Source: Pseudogemmobacter lacusdianii (GTDB lineage: Bacteria > Pseudomonadota > Alphaproteobacteria > Rhodobacterales > Rhodobacteraceae). From it: a stretch of 64,000 bases of DNA. Shown piece after piece: positions 41,242 through 48,761 of this stretch (positions are counted from its first letter, which is position 1; each line of letters opens with the position of its first letter). The notes under the pieces are model-generated. The model did not search any database. It was not told the DNA's origin and saw only the letters and a program-made list of their open reading frames with translations. A program made the position numbers and the translations under genes. Where the stretch lies: positions 62,001 to 126,000 of the forward strand of contig NZ_JAVDBT010000008.1 of the NCBI RefSeq assembly GCF_030848395.1, read 5' to 3'.

Positions 41242-42057
41242 GTGAAAGTGCAAGCGTGGTGGGCTGACATGCCAACCGAGCAACTTCGTGAGTCTGCATG
41301 GGAACGTCAGATGGGCGTGGCAGGGATGGAGGCTTTCGAGCAGTCCAGATACCGGGCTAACGGCACCCAGAAGGAGGCTTCGGAGACTTCGGCTGGACAG
41401 AAGCTCATGCGGAAGTTGCTCACCCGAGCGACCGAAGCCATCGAAAAGATGCAGGCTGAAATCATCGACAGGCACCGCGTCGAGCGGGCGGTCAAAGGCA
41501 CGGTCCTCATGGTCCCTGCTGACACCTGTGCGGTCATTGCCCTCAAGATCATCTTGGATCGGACCTTCACGATCATCAATGGGACCGATGGCTTCAGCTT
41601 CCAGACCATCTGCAAGGAAGTTGCCAAAGGCATCGAACTCGAACTCAATTTCCGCAACTGGGTGCGAAAGTCCAAGGAGTCGGCCAAGGCTTACGCTGAG
41701 GCCCAAGGATATAAGTCTGTCCCAAAGTCGATGGCCGAGAGGCTGATCGAAGATGAAGGCCGCGACCGTCAGTCGATCTGGCGATGGAAGAAAGCCTTTG
41801 CGGAACTGAACGAGTTCAAGTGGGACAACCTCGCCCAGCATTACTGTGGTGATGCCTTAGTGACCACGGTCGTTGAGGCCCTGCCCGACTGCTTCGTCTT
41901 CGTCTCTGAAATGCGGAGAGGCAAAGCCATGAAATACGTCCGCATGACCCCTGAACTTCGCAAGACCTTTGAAGAGATGGAAACCCGTATGGCCCGCCTT
42001 CAGGTCATCAAGAAACCCATGCTGTCCCGGCCCCGGCCTTGGAGGAAAGAAGACTAA
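41242..42057 (+). CDS. T7-type RNA polymerase, N-terminal half (separate gene)
   Basis: 271 residues from GTG 41242, with AAGGAGAGAG seven bases upstream. It corresponds to the N-terminal ~270 residues of T7 RNA polymerase (promoter-recognition and hybrid-binding part): LRESAWERQMGVAGMEAFEQ parallels the T7 REQLALEHESYEMGEARF region, and VRMTPELRKTFEEM with PMLSRPRPW parallels T7 ELAPEYAEAI and VVPPKPW. It stops right after PRPWRKED, where T7 continues into the next domain. The rest of the polymerase is encoded at 42293. TAATG couples it to a 64-residue ORF. Probably the first early gene. Confidence 0.88.
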   Translation: MKVQAWWADMPTEQLRESAWERQMGVAGMEAFEQSRYRANGTQKEASETSAGQKLMRKLLTRATEAIEKMQAEIIDRHRVERAVKGTVLMVPADTCAVIALKIILDRTFTIINGTDGFSFQTICKEVAKGIELELNFRNWVRKSKESAKAYAEAQGYKSVPKSMAERLIEDEGRDRQSIWRWKKAFAELNEFKWDNLAQHYCGDALVTTVVEALPDCFVFVSEMRRGKAMKYVRMTPELRKTFEEMETRMARLQVIKKPMLSRPRPWRKED

Positions 42058-42251
42058 TGCCTCACCCTCAGAAACCTCTGAAGTCTTACGATGAAGAAGA
42101 CTGGGAGGAATATTACGCCGACCCCCAAAACTTCGCCCGTATGTTCAGCGACTATGACTGTCTGCGGACACAGAAAGGCGACCTATCAACCTCCCAAGAG
42201 GCTCAATTGGACGTGATCCAACGGAGCATCGCCCAGCGCATTGCCCATTAA
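42057..42251 (+). CDS. small acidic ORF between the RNA polymerase halves
   Basis: 64 residues (MPHPQKPLKSYDEEDWEEYY at the N-terminus), overlapping the stop of the N-half by one base. It is acidic in its first half, with no membrane segment and no recognised family. It lies where a fused polymerase would be continuous, so it either came in with the split or is a partner of the two halves. Coding is supported by translational coupling only. Confidence 0.6.
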   Translation: MPHPQKPLKSYDEEDWEEYYADPQNFARMFSDYDCLRTQKGDLSTSQEAQLDVIQRSIAQRIAH

Positions 42252-42292
42252 GCGGCAAGAAGCAATCCCAACGTGAATTTCGAGGCTTGAGC

Positions 42293-44059
42293 ATGACTGT
42301 TCAATATGAAGGCGGCTATTTCATGATCCCTGAGCCTTTGGTTCGGGGCTACGGGCCAAACGCCCACACCGCAAAGGATATGACGAAGCTCTCTGGATAC
42401 ACCGTGGAGGCCGTCAATCACATCCAAGACACGCCTTGGCAGATCAACCCTATGATGTTCGATCTGATCACCCGCATCGCTGAGGAAGGCGCCAACCTAA
42501 CTCTAACGGCCCACGGCGAAGAGGAAGTGATCCTCCGAGTTGAGGAACCCGTGGACCCAAGGTCCTACGACCCGATCTTTGACGACATGACCAAGGAGGT
42601 CTGGGAAGGCTTAGAGGCCAAGGCCAAGCAAGAGTTCAAGTCCAAGAGGGCAAGAGCCTTGACCCGCTGGGAGGAAGAGCTTGGCGAATACCGAGCAACC
42701 CAACGCATCCTTGAGATGGCAAGGGAGATGGCTCAATTCGAGCTATTCTACTTCCCCCACAACCTCGACTTCAGAACCCGCATCTACCCGATCCCGACCG
42801 ACCTGACGCCGCAATCCAATGACCTCTCAAAAGGTCTTCTTCGGTTTGCCCGTCCATGCCGTTTGGGTAAGGAAGGGGTGTTCTGGATGGGCTTCACCGT
42901 GGCCTCACAATGGGGTGAGGACAAGCTATCCCCGGCTGACCGCTTCCGCTTTGCCTCTGAGGAAACCTTCTTCAAGCAATGCGAGGCTTGGGTCGATGAT
43001 CCTTATACCAACCGGGGCTGGCTCAAGGCTGACTCCCCATTCCAGTTCCTTGCTGTGGCCCATGAGTGGGTCTGGGCAATGCGCTCAAGTGACCCTGAGT
43101 CCTTCATGAGCAAACTGCCGGGGAACCTCGACGGCTCCTGCAACGGCGCTCAACACCTGTCTATCATGTCTCGGGACCTTGTGGGGGCCACCGCGACCAA
43201 CTGCCGTTCGGCTGAGAAGACAGGCAACAAACGGTTCGACCTCTACATGGAGGTCGCTGACCGGGTATGGGCAAGGGTCGAGCAGGATGCCGCCCAAGGA
43301 GAGGCTGTGGCGCTTGAGTGGGTGCCTAAGATGATGAACCCGAGTGATCGTCGCAAGGTGGTCAAACGGGCTGTCATGACGGTTCCCTATGGGGTCACGG
43401 AGTATGGTGTTGCTGAGTTCATGATCAAGGACAAGCACGTCGAGCGGGACCGCTGGGACGCTGCTAAATACATGCGGGACCTGATCATGGAGTCCATTGA
43501 CGCCACTATGGCTGAGGGCCGGAAGCTGCAACGCTGGTTCCAAGCCTGTGCCGTGAAGTGCGCCCAAGCTGGTCTGCCCCTGATCTGGGACACCCCGGCT
43601 GGGTCCAAGGTGACTCAAGCCTATCGGAACGTCATCCAGAAACGCATCCAATCCTTCTCTGCCAAGTTCTACGTCTACGAAGAACCCACGGCTGACGAGG
43701 ACGAAGAAGACTTCCTTCGCCGGATCGGGATGGACGAAAAGAAGATGGGAACAGCGGCCCCGCCAAACGTGGTCCATAGCTGCGATGCTTCGCACCTTCA
43801 GATCACGACCTGCCGGATGGCTGATGCTGGGATCAAAGACTTCTCAATGATCCATGACAGCTTTGGTTGCCACTTTGCCCACATGAGTCTGATGCGGGAA
43901 ATCCTGCTTCAGTCAATCGTGGACATGTATGCCGACAACTATCTGGAACGCTGGAAGGAGTCGGTCGAGCGTTATAGCGGCCTGACAATGCCTGAGCCGC
44001 CTCAGTTGGGTCAGTTTGACCTGAATGAAATCCTCGGAAGCGAGTTCTGCTTCTCTTGA
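42293..44059 (+). CDS. T7-type RNA polymerase, catalytic C-terminal half (separate gene)
   Basis: 588 residues from ATG 42293 (GAGG seven bases upstream; a TTG two codons earlier is less likely). It begins MTVQYEGGYFMIPEPLVR, matching T7 GGGYWANGRRPLALVR just after the break. Catalytic motifs are present: HNLDFRTRIYPI, NLDGSCNGAQHLS (motif A Asp, T7 D537), RKVVKRAVMTVPYG (Lys631 and Tyr639 equivalents), VHSCDASHL and IHDSFG (D812 equivalent). The C-terminus ILGSEFCFS parallels T7 ILESDFAFA. With the N-half the total is ~859 residues, against 883 in T7. Nothing essential is missing, so the pair probably forms an active two-subunit enzyme. Confidence 0.95.
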   Translation: MTVQYEGGYFMIPEPLVRGYGPNAHTAKDMTKLSGYTVEAVNHIQDTPWQINPMMFDLITRIAEEGANLTLTAHGEEEVILRVEEPVDPRSYDPIFDDMTKEVWEGLEAKAKQEFKSKRARALTRWEEELGEYRATQRILEMAREMAQFELFYFPHNLDFRTRIYPIPTDLTPQSNDLSKGLLRFARPCRLGKEGVFWMGFTVASQWGEDKLSPADRFRFASEETFFKQCEAWVDDPYTNRGWLKADSPFQFLAVAHEWVWAMRSSDPESFMSKLPGNLDGSCNGAQHLSIMSRDLVGATATNCRSAEKTGNKRFDLYMEVADRVWARVEQDAAQGEAVALEWVPKMMNPSDRRKVVKRAVMTVPYGVTEYGVAEFMIKDKHVERDRWDAAKYMRDLIMESIDATMAEGRKLQRWFQACAVKCAQAGLPLIWDTPAGSKVTQAYRNVIQKRIQSFSAKFYVYEEPTADEDEEDFLRRIGMDEKKMGTAAPPNVVHSCDASHLQITTCRMADAGIKDFSMIHDSFGCHFAHMSLMREILLQSIVDMYADNYLERWKESVERYSGLTMPEPPQLGQFDLNEILGSEFCFS

Positions 44060-44065
44060 GGACAA

Positions 44066-44099
44066 AAGTGTCACCGTAAAAGGACTGACACAGGGTAAG
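44066..44099 (+). promoter_or_regulatory. T7-like phage promoter, copy 1
   Basis: TAAAAGGACTGACACAGGG (from 44078) aligns with the T7 promoter start TAATACGACTCAC at 10 of 13 positions and ends in GGG, as T7 does at +1, with one base less between. It is preceded by AAGTGTCACCG, so GTGTCA and TGACAC also form an inverted repeat. It lies directly after the polymerase gene, as T7 class II promoters do. Confidence 0.6.
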
Positions 44100-44135
44100 G
44101 ATCGCTCCAATGGATCGGTCCAAGCTCAGCCTTTG

Positions 44136-44169
44136 AAGTGTCACCGTAAACGGACTGACACAGGGCAAG
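44136..44169 (+). promoter_or_regulatory. T7-like phage promoter, copy 2
   Basis: Second copy (TAAACGGACTGACACAGGG) exactly 70 bp after the first, differing at one position in the core and after GGG. The strict conservation in noncoding DNA argues for function. No third copy was seen up to 57 kb on the plus strand or in the minus arm within the window. Confidence 0.6.
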
Positions 44170-44219
44170 AATCCCAACCTTTAAATCCAAAGGCCCGTGG
44201 GCCAACGATGGAGAACACC

Positions 44220-44468
44220 ATGAAGAAGATCACCCTTACGCTGACGATGGCACTGGCACTGGCTGGCTCCGCTGTGAGGGCAAACGAACAGCCCCAGTTC
44301 GTCAACTTCGACGGTTGCGAAGGCAAGCTGGTCGAGGGGACCAACTATTATAACTTCGTTGAACCGGGCTGCAAAACCTACAGCCGCATCCACGGTAGCA
44401 CCCCCGGCGAAGACAAGCGTGAAGAGATGCGCCAAGCGAAACAACGCGAACAAGCGGCGAAGAAGTAA
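44220..44468 (+). CDS. small secreted protein behind the tandem promoters
   Basis: 82 residues from ATG 44220 (GGAGA six bases upstream; an in-frame ATG lies four codons earlier). MKKITLTLTMALALAGSA with VRA is a signal peptide. The mature ~60 residues have two cysteines (NFDGCEGKL, VEPGCKTYS) and a Lys/Glu/Gln-rich tail. It stands alone between the two T7-like promoters and a strong terminator. It could act at the envelope, for example in superinfection exclusion, but no family is known. Confidence 0.65.
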   Translation: MKKITLTLTMALALAGSAVRANEQPQFVNFDGCEGKLVEGTNYYNFVEPGCKTYSRIHGSTPGEDKREEMRQAKQREQAAKK

Positions 44469-44503
44469 TCGCTGCCTCAGGGACACCCCCTGAAACATCA
44501 TGA

Positions 44504-44530
44504 GTCCCGGCCTTAGTGCCGGGGCTTTTT
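44504..44530 (+). terminator. rho-independent terminator
   Basis: CCCGGC (44506) and GCCGGG (44518) with loop CTTAGT, then CTTTTT. It ends the short transcript carrying the secreted protein. Confidence 0.8.
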
Positions 44531-44559
44531 ATCTTGGACTAATCCAACGGAGAGAGTGG

Positions 44560-44808
44560 ATGAACAAACTCATGACGGTCCTCTTGACCGTCCTCACGCT
44601 GGGACGAGGCAATGCCTTGGACTCCATCCTGAGCGACTTCAAGAAGTCCATCAACAAGCTCGACCGCTACATGGAAAAGCAGGTCGATAAGCACGGGAAG
44701 AACCTGAGCAAAATCGACAAGCTGTCTGAAATGAACAACGCCATCGACGCAGCGGTGGTGAAGGCAGCGGCGGTCAAGGACAACCTGCGTAGCTTGATCA
44801 AGGAATAA
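44560..44808 (+). CDS. small phage protein of unknown function
   Basis: 82 residues from ATG 44560; CGGAGAGAG and an inverted-repeat copy (TTGGACTAATCCAA) lie upstream. The N-terminus (MNKLMTVLLTVLTLGRG) is hydrophobic, and the rest is a helical, coiled-coil-like segment (DFKKSINKLDRYMEKQVDK). It may be a small membrane-bound or signal-bearing protein. It precedes SSB by 2 bp. Confidence 0.6.
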   Translation: MNKLMTVLLTVLTLGRGNALDSILSDFKKSINKLDRYMEKQVDKHGKNLSKIDKLSEMNNAIDAAVVKAAAVKDNLRSLIKE

Positions 44809-44810
44809 TA

Positions 44811-45416
44811 ATGGCAAGATTCGAGTTCAAAACCCACGTCAGTCCGAAGGTTGAGGCCATGTGGTGCTTCCTTTCGGCACCCCAAGCGCCCTTCAAAGAG
44901 GGGGCTGCTGCAATGTATGCCATCACGGGTATTTTGGACGACACCGAAGACAACCGTGCGTGGATCGACGGCATCATCTCAACGGCTCAAGCCGAGGCTA
45001 AGAAGGCCGGGGTGAAGCTGAAGAAGGTCTTCCACAACCCCTTCGAGTTCCCCGAGGACGTTGACGAGGATGAATACCTTGTTGACCCCGCGACCGGAAA
45101 GTCGAAACGGCCAGAACAATTCCGTGGTAAGATCATCTTCAAGGCGAAGACCCAGTTCCAGCCGGGTCAGATTGACTCCGCCCGTGTGGACCTCCCACCG
45201 GATGTGAAGATTTTCGGCGGCGACATCGTGAAGATCAAATTCGCGGCTGAGCCTTACGAGAATGGCGCTAACAGCGGTATCACCCTCCGGCTCCGCACCG
45301 TCCAGTTGCTTGAGAAGCGCACTTCGTTCAACCGTGGCCCGGACACCGATGGCTTCGAGGATGAAGATGGCTATCGCGCTGGTGGCGGTGGTGGTGAAGG
45401 ACACGAAGACTTCTGA
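44811..45416 (+). CDS. single-stranded DNA-binding protein, T7 gp2.5-like
   Basis: 201 residues. Length, the early aromatic/basic region and the very acidic, Gly-rich tail ending in aromatic Phe (RAGGGGGEGHEDF) fit phage gp2.5-type SSB (DUF2815). QFRGKIIFKAKTQFQPG and LPPDVKIFGGDIVKIKFAAE are OB-fold-like strands. It protects ssDNA and recruits DNA polymerase and helicase through its tail. Its TGA overlaps the RusA start (TGATG). Confidence 0.85.
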   Translation: MARFEFKTHVSPKVEAMWCFLSAPQAPFKEGAAAMYAITGILDDTEDNRAWIDGIISTAQAEAKKAGVKLKKVFHNPFEFPEDVDEDEYLVDPATGKSKRPEQFRGKIIFKAKTQFQPGQIDSARVDLPPDVKIFGGDIVKIKFAAEPYENGANSGITLRLRTVQLLEKRTSFNRGPDTDGFEDEDGYRAGGGGGEGHEDF

Positions 45417-45859
45417 TGGAGTGGGTAGGCTTTGACATCAAGGCCGAACCCGTCCCTGCATCCCGTCCTAAGGTCACGGCACGAGGCATGGCTTATTACC
45501 CTGCCCGCCATACGGCCTACGTCGAGTTCCTGAAGAAATATCTCAAAGAGGTCCCTGCCCTAGCGGCTAAGGCTCTCTTTGAGGTCAAACTTCTGTTTGT
45601 CATGCCCCGATACAAAACATCGGAGTCAAATACCCATAGGGCTGATGTGGACAACCTGTCCAAGCTGCCTCTGGACTGCATGACCAAGGCTACCGACGAG
45701 GACGGGAACCGCCGCTTTTGGGAGGATGACTGCAAGATCGTCCACCTGACAGTGCTGAAGCGGTTCGCAAGGGAGGGAGAGGAACCCCACACGAAGGTCC
45801 GACTACGAGCCTTAGAAGGTGATGTGGACGACCTAGTTGACGAGGCATTTCACCAATGA
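45416..45859 (+). CDS. RusA-family Holliday junction resolvase
   Basis: 147 residues. NTHRADVDNLSKLPLDCMTK with WEDDCKIVHLTVLKRF matches the RusA pattern (catalytic Asp residues in RxDxDNL and the WxDD element). It would resolve four-way junctions in replicating or recombining phage DNA, in place of T7 gp3 endonuclease. It is coupled to both neighbours by overlapping codons. Confidence 0.85.
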   Translation: MEWVGFDIKAEPVPASRPKVTARGMAYYPARHTAYVEFLKKYLKEVPALAAKALFEVKLLFVMPRYKTSESNTHRADVDNLSKLPLDCMTKATDEDGNRRFWEDDCKIVHLTVLKRFAREGEEPHTKVRLRALEGDVDDLVDEAFHQ

Positions 45860-46326
45860 CCAAGACACCTGAGAAGTCCAAGGCCCAATTAGCGTTGGCT
45901 AGAGCATGGGCCTCAGGGGTGTTCGATGCTCGGGCGCAACTCCCAACCGGAGGGGCCGTCATTCGGATCGACTCCGTGGACGAAGCCCTACTGAAGCGGT
46001 TCCAAGAGACCGTGGGCGTAGGTCAGATCAAGATTGACGACACGAAGAGAACCAAGGGTCCGGTCTATATCTACCGGACTATGAACTTGGATGACTCCCG
46101 AGAACTCCTGAAGTTCGTCTCTCCGTTCCTGTCAGCCAGAAAGTTGCGCCAAAGCTCTGAAGTGCTTGGCCGCATTGAGAGAAACCCCACATGGCGAAAG
46201 AAGAACCCAGAGAAGGCCGCTTCGTGCGTAACTGTCCTTGCCCCGAGTGCGGAGGGACAAGCCGAGCAGCACTCTACTCCAACGGATGGATACACTGCTT
46301 CGCCTGCGACGGTAACTTCCCCGTAG
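45856..46326 (+). CDS. LAGLIDADG-like domain protein, degenerate
   Basis: 156 residues, 4-bp overlap with rusA. RAWASGVFDARAQLPTGGAV, then LLKRFQETVGVGQIKIDD and LLKFVSPFLSARKLRQSSEV, follow the LAGLIDADG half-domain layout (helix motif, beta strands, GVG turn, then Kk-type helix). The motif glycines are partly replaced by Ala, so nuclease activity is doubtful. Its last ~45 codons overlap the primase-helicase start in another frame. It could be a domesticated homing endonuclease. Confidence 0.6.
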   Translation: MTKTPEKSKAQLALARAWASGVFDARAQLPTGGAVIRIDSVDEALLKRFQETVGVGQIKIDDTKRTKGPVYIYRTMNLDDSRELLKFVSPFLSARKLRQSSEVLGRIERNPTWRKKNPEKAASCVTVLAPSAEGQAEQHSTPTDGYTASPATVTSP

Positions 46327-47858
46327 AGGGTGCTTCTTCCAGTGGATCAGTCCAAAGGAAGACCAAAATGGATAAGCCCCGGATCGTCGGGGAAAGTCAG
46401 GCCCTCCCCAAGCGTGGTATTTCCGCTGAGGTCTGCAAGCGGTTCCACTACCAAGTAGGCACCGTCCCCAACGACTACCCCTGTCACCCCGACTCGACCA
46501 TTGCGAAGATGAAGGGGAAGACGGTCCACATCGAAAACTTCTATGACGGCGAGGGGAACCTTGTTGGTCAGAAGCTCCGCGATAAGGACAAGAACTTTGC
46601 TGTCATTGGTGACATTGGGGACCGACTGTTCGGTTCGCATACCATCAAGAAGGGCGGCAAGGTCCTCATGGTCACTGAGGGGGCCATCGACTGCATGTCC
46701 TATGCTGAGGTTCGTAAGAACTGGGACGTGGTGTCGATCCCTAACGGCGCTGCGGCTGCCGCGAAGGCCATCAAGGCCAACGTGCCACTGCTTGAGAGCT
46801 TCGAGAAGGTGGTCTTCTGTTTCGACAATGACGAGGCAGGGCAGAACGCACTCGAAGCCTGTAAAGGCATCCTCTCTCCGGGGAAGATGCACATTGCAGC
46901 CCTACCCGGCGAATACAAGGACCTGAATGAAGCTCTGGTCGCTGGGGATGTGAAGGCTTTTATCCATGCTGTGAGCAACGCAGAGAGTGTCCGTCCTTCT
47001 GGGCTGGTTGAGGTTGATGACATCATCGAAGAGGCCATGAAGCCTATCGAATGGGGTCTCCCTTGGTTCCTCAAGACGCTCACCAAACTGACCTATGGTC
47101 GGCGCTACGGTGAAATCTATGGCATTGGCGCACCAACTGGCGGCGGTAAGACCGACTTCCTAACTGAGCAGATCGCCTATGATGTGACTGAGTTGGGTCT
47201 GAACGTGGGGGTCTTCTTCCTCGAACAGAAGCCCACTGAGACCGTCAAACGGATCGCTGGGAAGCTGGCTGATCGACGCTTCCACGTCCCTGACGATGGA
47301 TGGACCTTGGATGAACTCCGAGAAGCCGCCAACAGGCTACGGGGCAAGATCACCTTCTATGACTCCTTTGGTGAGACTGACTGGACCGAGGTCAAAACCC
47401 GGATCAGGCACGTCCACATGACCAAGGGGACCCGTATCTTCTACGTTGATCACCTGACGGCTATGGCCGACACGGCTGACGAGAAGGGAAGCCTTGAGCA
47501 GATCATGAAAGAGCTTGCTGGCCTAGCCAATGAGCTAAACGTCATCATCACCTTTGTTTCCCACCTTACGACCCCTGACGGCACCCCTCACGAAGAGGGC
47601 GGTAGGATCGCGGTGCGGCACTTCAAAGGCTCAAGGTCCATTGGCTTCTGGTCGTTCTACCTCTTCGGTTTGGAGCGTAACCAACAGGCTGAGGACGAAG
47701 GAGAGCGTCACACGACGACCTTCCGCATCCTCAAGGACCGATACACGGGTCAAGCCACCGGGGTCACGTTCCCTATGGGCTACTTGGCCGCAACCGGACG
47801 AGTGATCCCACCTGAAGTCATGGGCTTCGAGAAACCTCAGAAGGACGAAGAGTTCTAA
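46191..47858 (+). CDS. T7 gp4-like primase-helicase
   Basis: 555 residues. Zinc-binding primase module CPCPECGG...HCFACDGNF (four Cys, residues ~15-40), a TOPRIM-type primase core (VTEGAIDCMSYAEV, VFCFDNDEAGQNALEACK), then a RecA-like helicase with Walker A GIGAPTGGGKTDF, a FFLEQKPTE block and Walker B-like RIFYVDHLTAM. It primes lagging strands and unwinds DNA for the family A polymerase. The ATG at 46191 lies inside the preceding gene. A second in-frame start at Met60 (46368) would give a helicase without zinc finger. Confidence 0.93.
   Translation: MAKEEPREGRFVRNCPCPECGGTSRAALYSNGWIHCFACDGNFPVEGASSSGSVQRKTKMDKPRIVGESQALPKRGISAEVCKRFHYQVGTVPNDYPCHPDSTIAKMKGKTVHIENFYDGEGNLVGQKLRDKDKNFAVIGDIGDRLFGSHTIKKGGKVLMVTEGAIDCMSYAEVRKNWDVVSIPNGAAAAAKAIKANVPLLESFEKVVFCFDNDEAGQNALEACKGILSPGKMHIAALPGEYKDLNEALVAGDVKAFIHAVSNAESVRPSGLVEVDDIIEEAMKPIEWGLPWFLKTLTKLTYGRRYGEIYGIGAPTGGGKTDFLTEQIAYDVTELGLNVGVFFLEQKPTETVKRIAGKLADRRFHVPDDGWTLDELREAANRLRGKITFYDSFGETDWTEVKTRIRHVHMTKGTRIFYVDHLTAMADTADEKGSLEQIMKELAGLANELNVIITFVSHLTTPDGTPHEEGGRIAVRHFKGSRSIGFWSFYLFGLERNQQAEDEGERHTTTFRILKDRYTGQATGVTFPMGYLAATGRVIPPEVMGFEKPQKDEEF
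46343..46370 (+). promoter_or_regulatory. internal ribosome-binding site and ATG (Met60) for short helicase form
   Basis: Inside the primase-helicase frame, TGGATCAGTCCAAAGGAAG with ATG at 46368 makes a good internal start, Met60, just after the zinc domain. In T7 the 4B helicase starts at Met64 of 4A. The same inverted-repeat motif as elsewhere stands before this Shine-Dalgarno. Confidence 0.65.
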
Positions 47859-48121
47859 TGGATCAATCTAAAGCAGGCGTCCCTGATCAGGTCAGGGTCG
47901 TCGCACTCCAACTCGCCATCCAAGCTCACGCAAGCATCAAAGACGGCTACCCCGATGGGGTCATCTGTCAGGCCCGTGAGTTTGTGGAGTTTGTCACCAA
48001 CAACGACCCCGTTCTGGACTGTGGTGTCCCTGAGGATGGGGTCGAAGTCGATGAAGATGGCAACACCGTAATCCACCTGAGCGAATACCTCAGGGGATCA
48101 AACAAAACCGACAACACATAA
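47858..48121 (+). CDS. small acidic phage protein
   Basis: 87 residues, ATG overlapping the helicase TAA (TAATG). The N-terminus MDQSKAGVPDQVRV lies on a degenerate copy of the inverted-repeat motif. It is acidic toward the C-terminus (GVEVDEDGNTVIHLSEYLRG). No family recognised. It is followed by the TerB-like gene after 8 bp. Confidence 0.55.
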   Translation: MDQSKAGVPDQVRVVALQLAIQAHASIKDGYPDGVICQAREFVEFVTNNDPVLDCGVPEDGVEVDEDGNTVIHLSEYLRGSNKTDNT

Positions 48122-48129
48122 GGAGAGAG

Positions 48130-48573
48130 ATGATGTTCGGGAAGATGCTTGAGAAACTGAGCGGTGGCTTTTCGCGCCTTTCAGGCCGCACTGACCTGCT
48201 GGAAGGTATCGCCGCCGCTGCTGCCCTTGTCGCCGCTGCTGACGGGGACATCGAAGATGAAGAAGTTGTCGCGGTCCTCGCCGCCCTTGAGAACCACCCG
48301 GTCCTCTCAAAATCCTTCAAGTCGAGCGAGATTGAGCGCATTGCTGACACCATGCTGAAGCGGGCGAAAGCCGGGGCTGCTGGCCGTCTGGGCCTGATGC
48401 GTGAAATCGAAGAAGCCAAAGCACGTTCCTCGGTCGAAGACCTTGAGATGCTGCTGGTCATCGCCATCGACGTTTCCAACTCGGACGGCGAGATGGAGCC
48501 GCAGGAGAAGGTCGTTCTAGGCAAGATTGCCAAGACGCTGAACCTGAACCTCAGCACCTATCTGGACCTCTGA
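48130..48573 (+). CDS. TerB-like protein
   Basis: 147 residues; AGGAGAGAG precedes two adjacent ATGs (48130 and 48133). The helical repeat AAAALVAAADGDIEDEEVVAV with VIAIDVSNSDGEMEPQEK is the TerB / DjlA-N acid-metal pattern (Asp-Gly-Asp, then Glu pairs). TerB-fold proteins occur in tellurite resistance and phage-inhibition loci; in phages their role is unclear. It is probably a soluble metal-binding protein. Confidence 0.75.
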   Translation: MMFGKMLEKLSGGFSRLSGRTDLLEGIAAAAALVAAADGDIEDEEVVAVLAALENHPVLSKSFKSSEIERIADTMLKRAKAGAAGRLGLMREIEEAKARSSVEDLEMLLVIAIDVSNSDGEMEPQEKVVLGKIAKTLNLNLSTYLDL

Positions 48574-48574
48574 G

Positions 48575-48715
48575 ATGCCGGAATACCTGAAGAACCCTTG
48601 GGTCTACGGGGCCATGGCCTTGGTTGGCCTTCAATTCACCGCAGGCATGGTCATGGATGTTATCCTTGGCGCTGCTATGGTGGGTATCGTGGCCTATCAG
48701 GCTAATCGGATGTGA
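48575..48715 (+). CDS. small membrane protein
   Basis: 46 residues from ATG 48575, one base after the TerB-like stop. MPEYLKNPWVYGAMALVGLQ leads into a hydrophobic stretch with two possible short helices, ending YQANRM. It may be a membrane partner of the TerB-like protein. A hairpin (GGGAGGG/CCCTCCC at ~48722-48743) follows; without a U-tract, termination is uncertain. Confidence 0.5.
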   Translation: MPEYLKNPWVYGAMALVGLQFTAGMVMDVILGAAMVGIVAYQANRM

Positions 48716-48761
48716 TCCAAAGGGAGGGGCTTAGGTCCCTCCCAAAATCCCCTGAGGACAG

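Noticed and set aside
42057-42292. Intron or intein between the polymerase halves
   Set aside because: 235 bp is too short for a group I intron or intein, and no intron-like conserved elements or splice residues are visible.
41242-44059. Polymerase split as a simple frameshift or pseudogene
   Set aside because: The halves are separated by 235 bp with a coupled ORF, each has its own Shine-Dalgarno, the break is at a domain border and all catalytic residues are kept.
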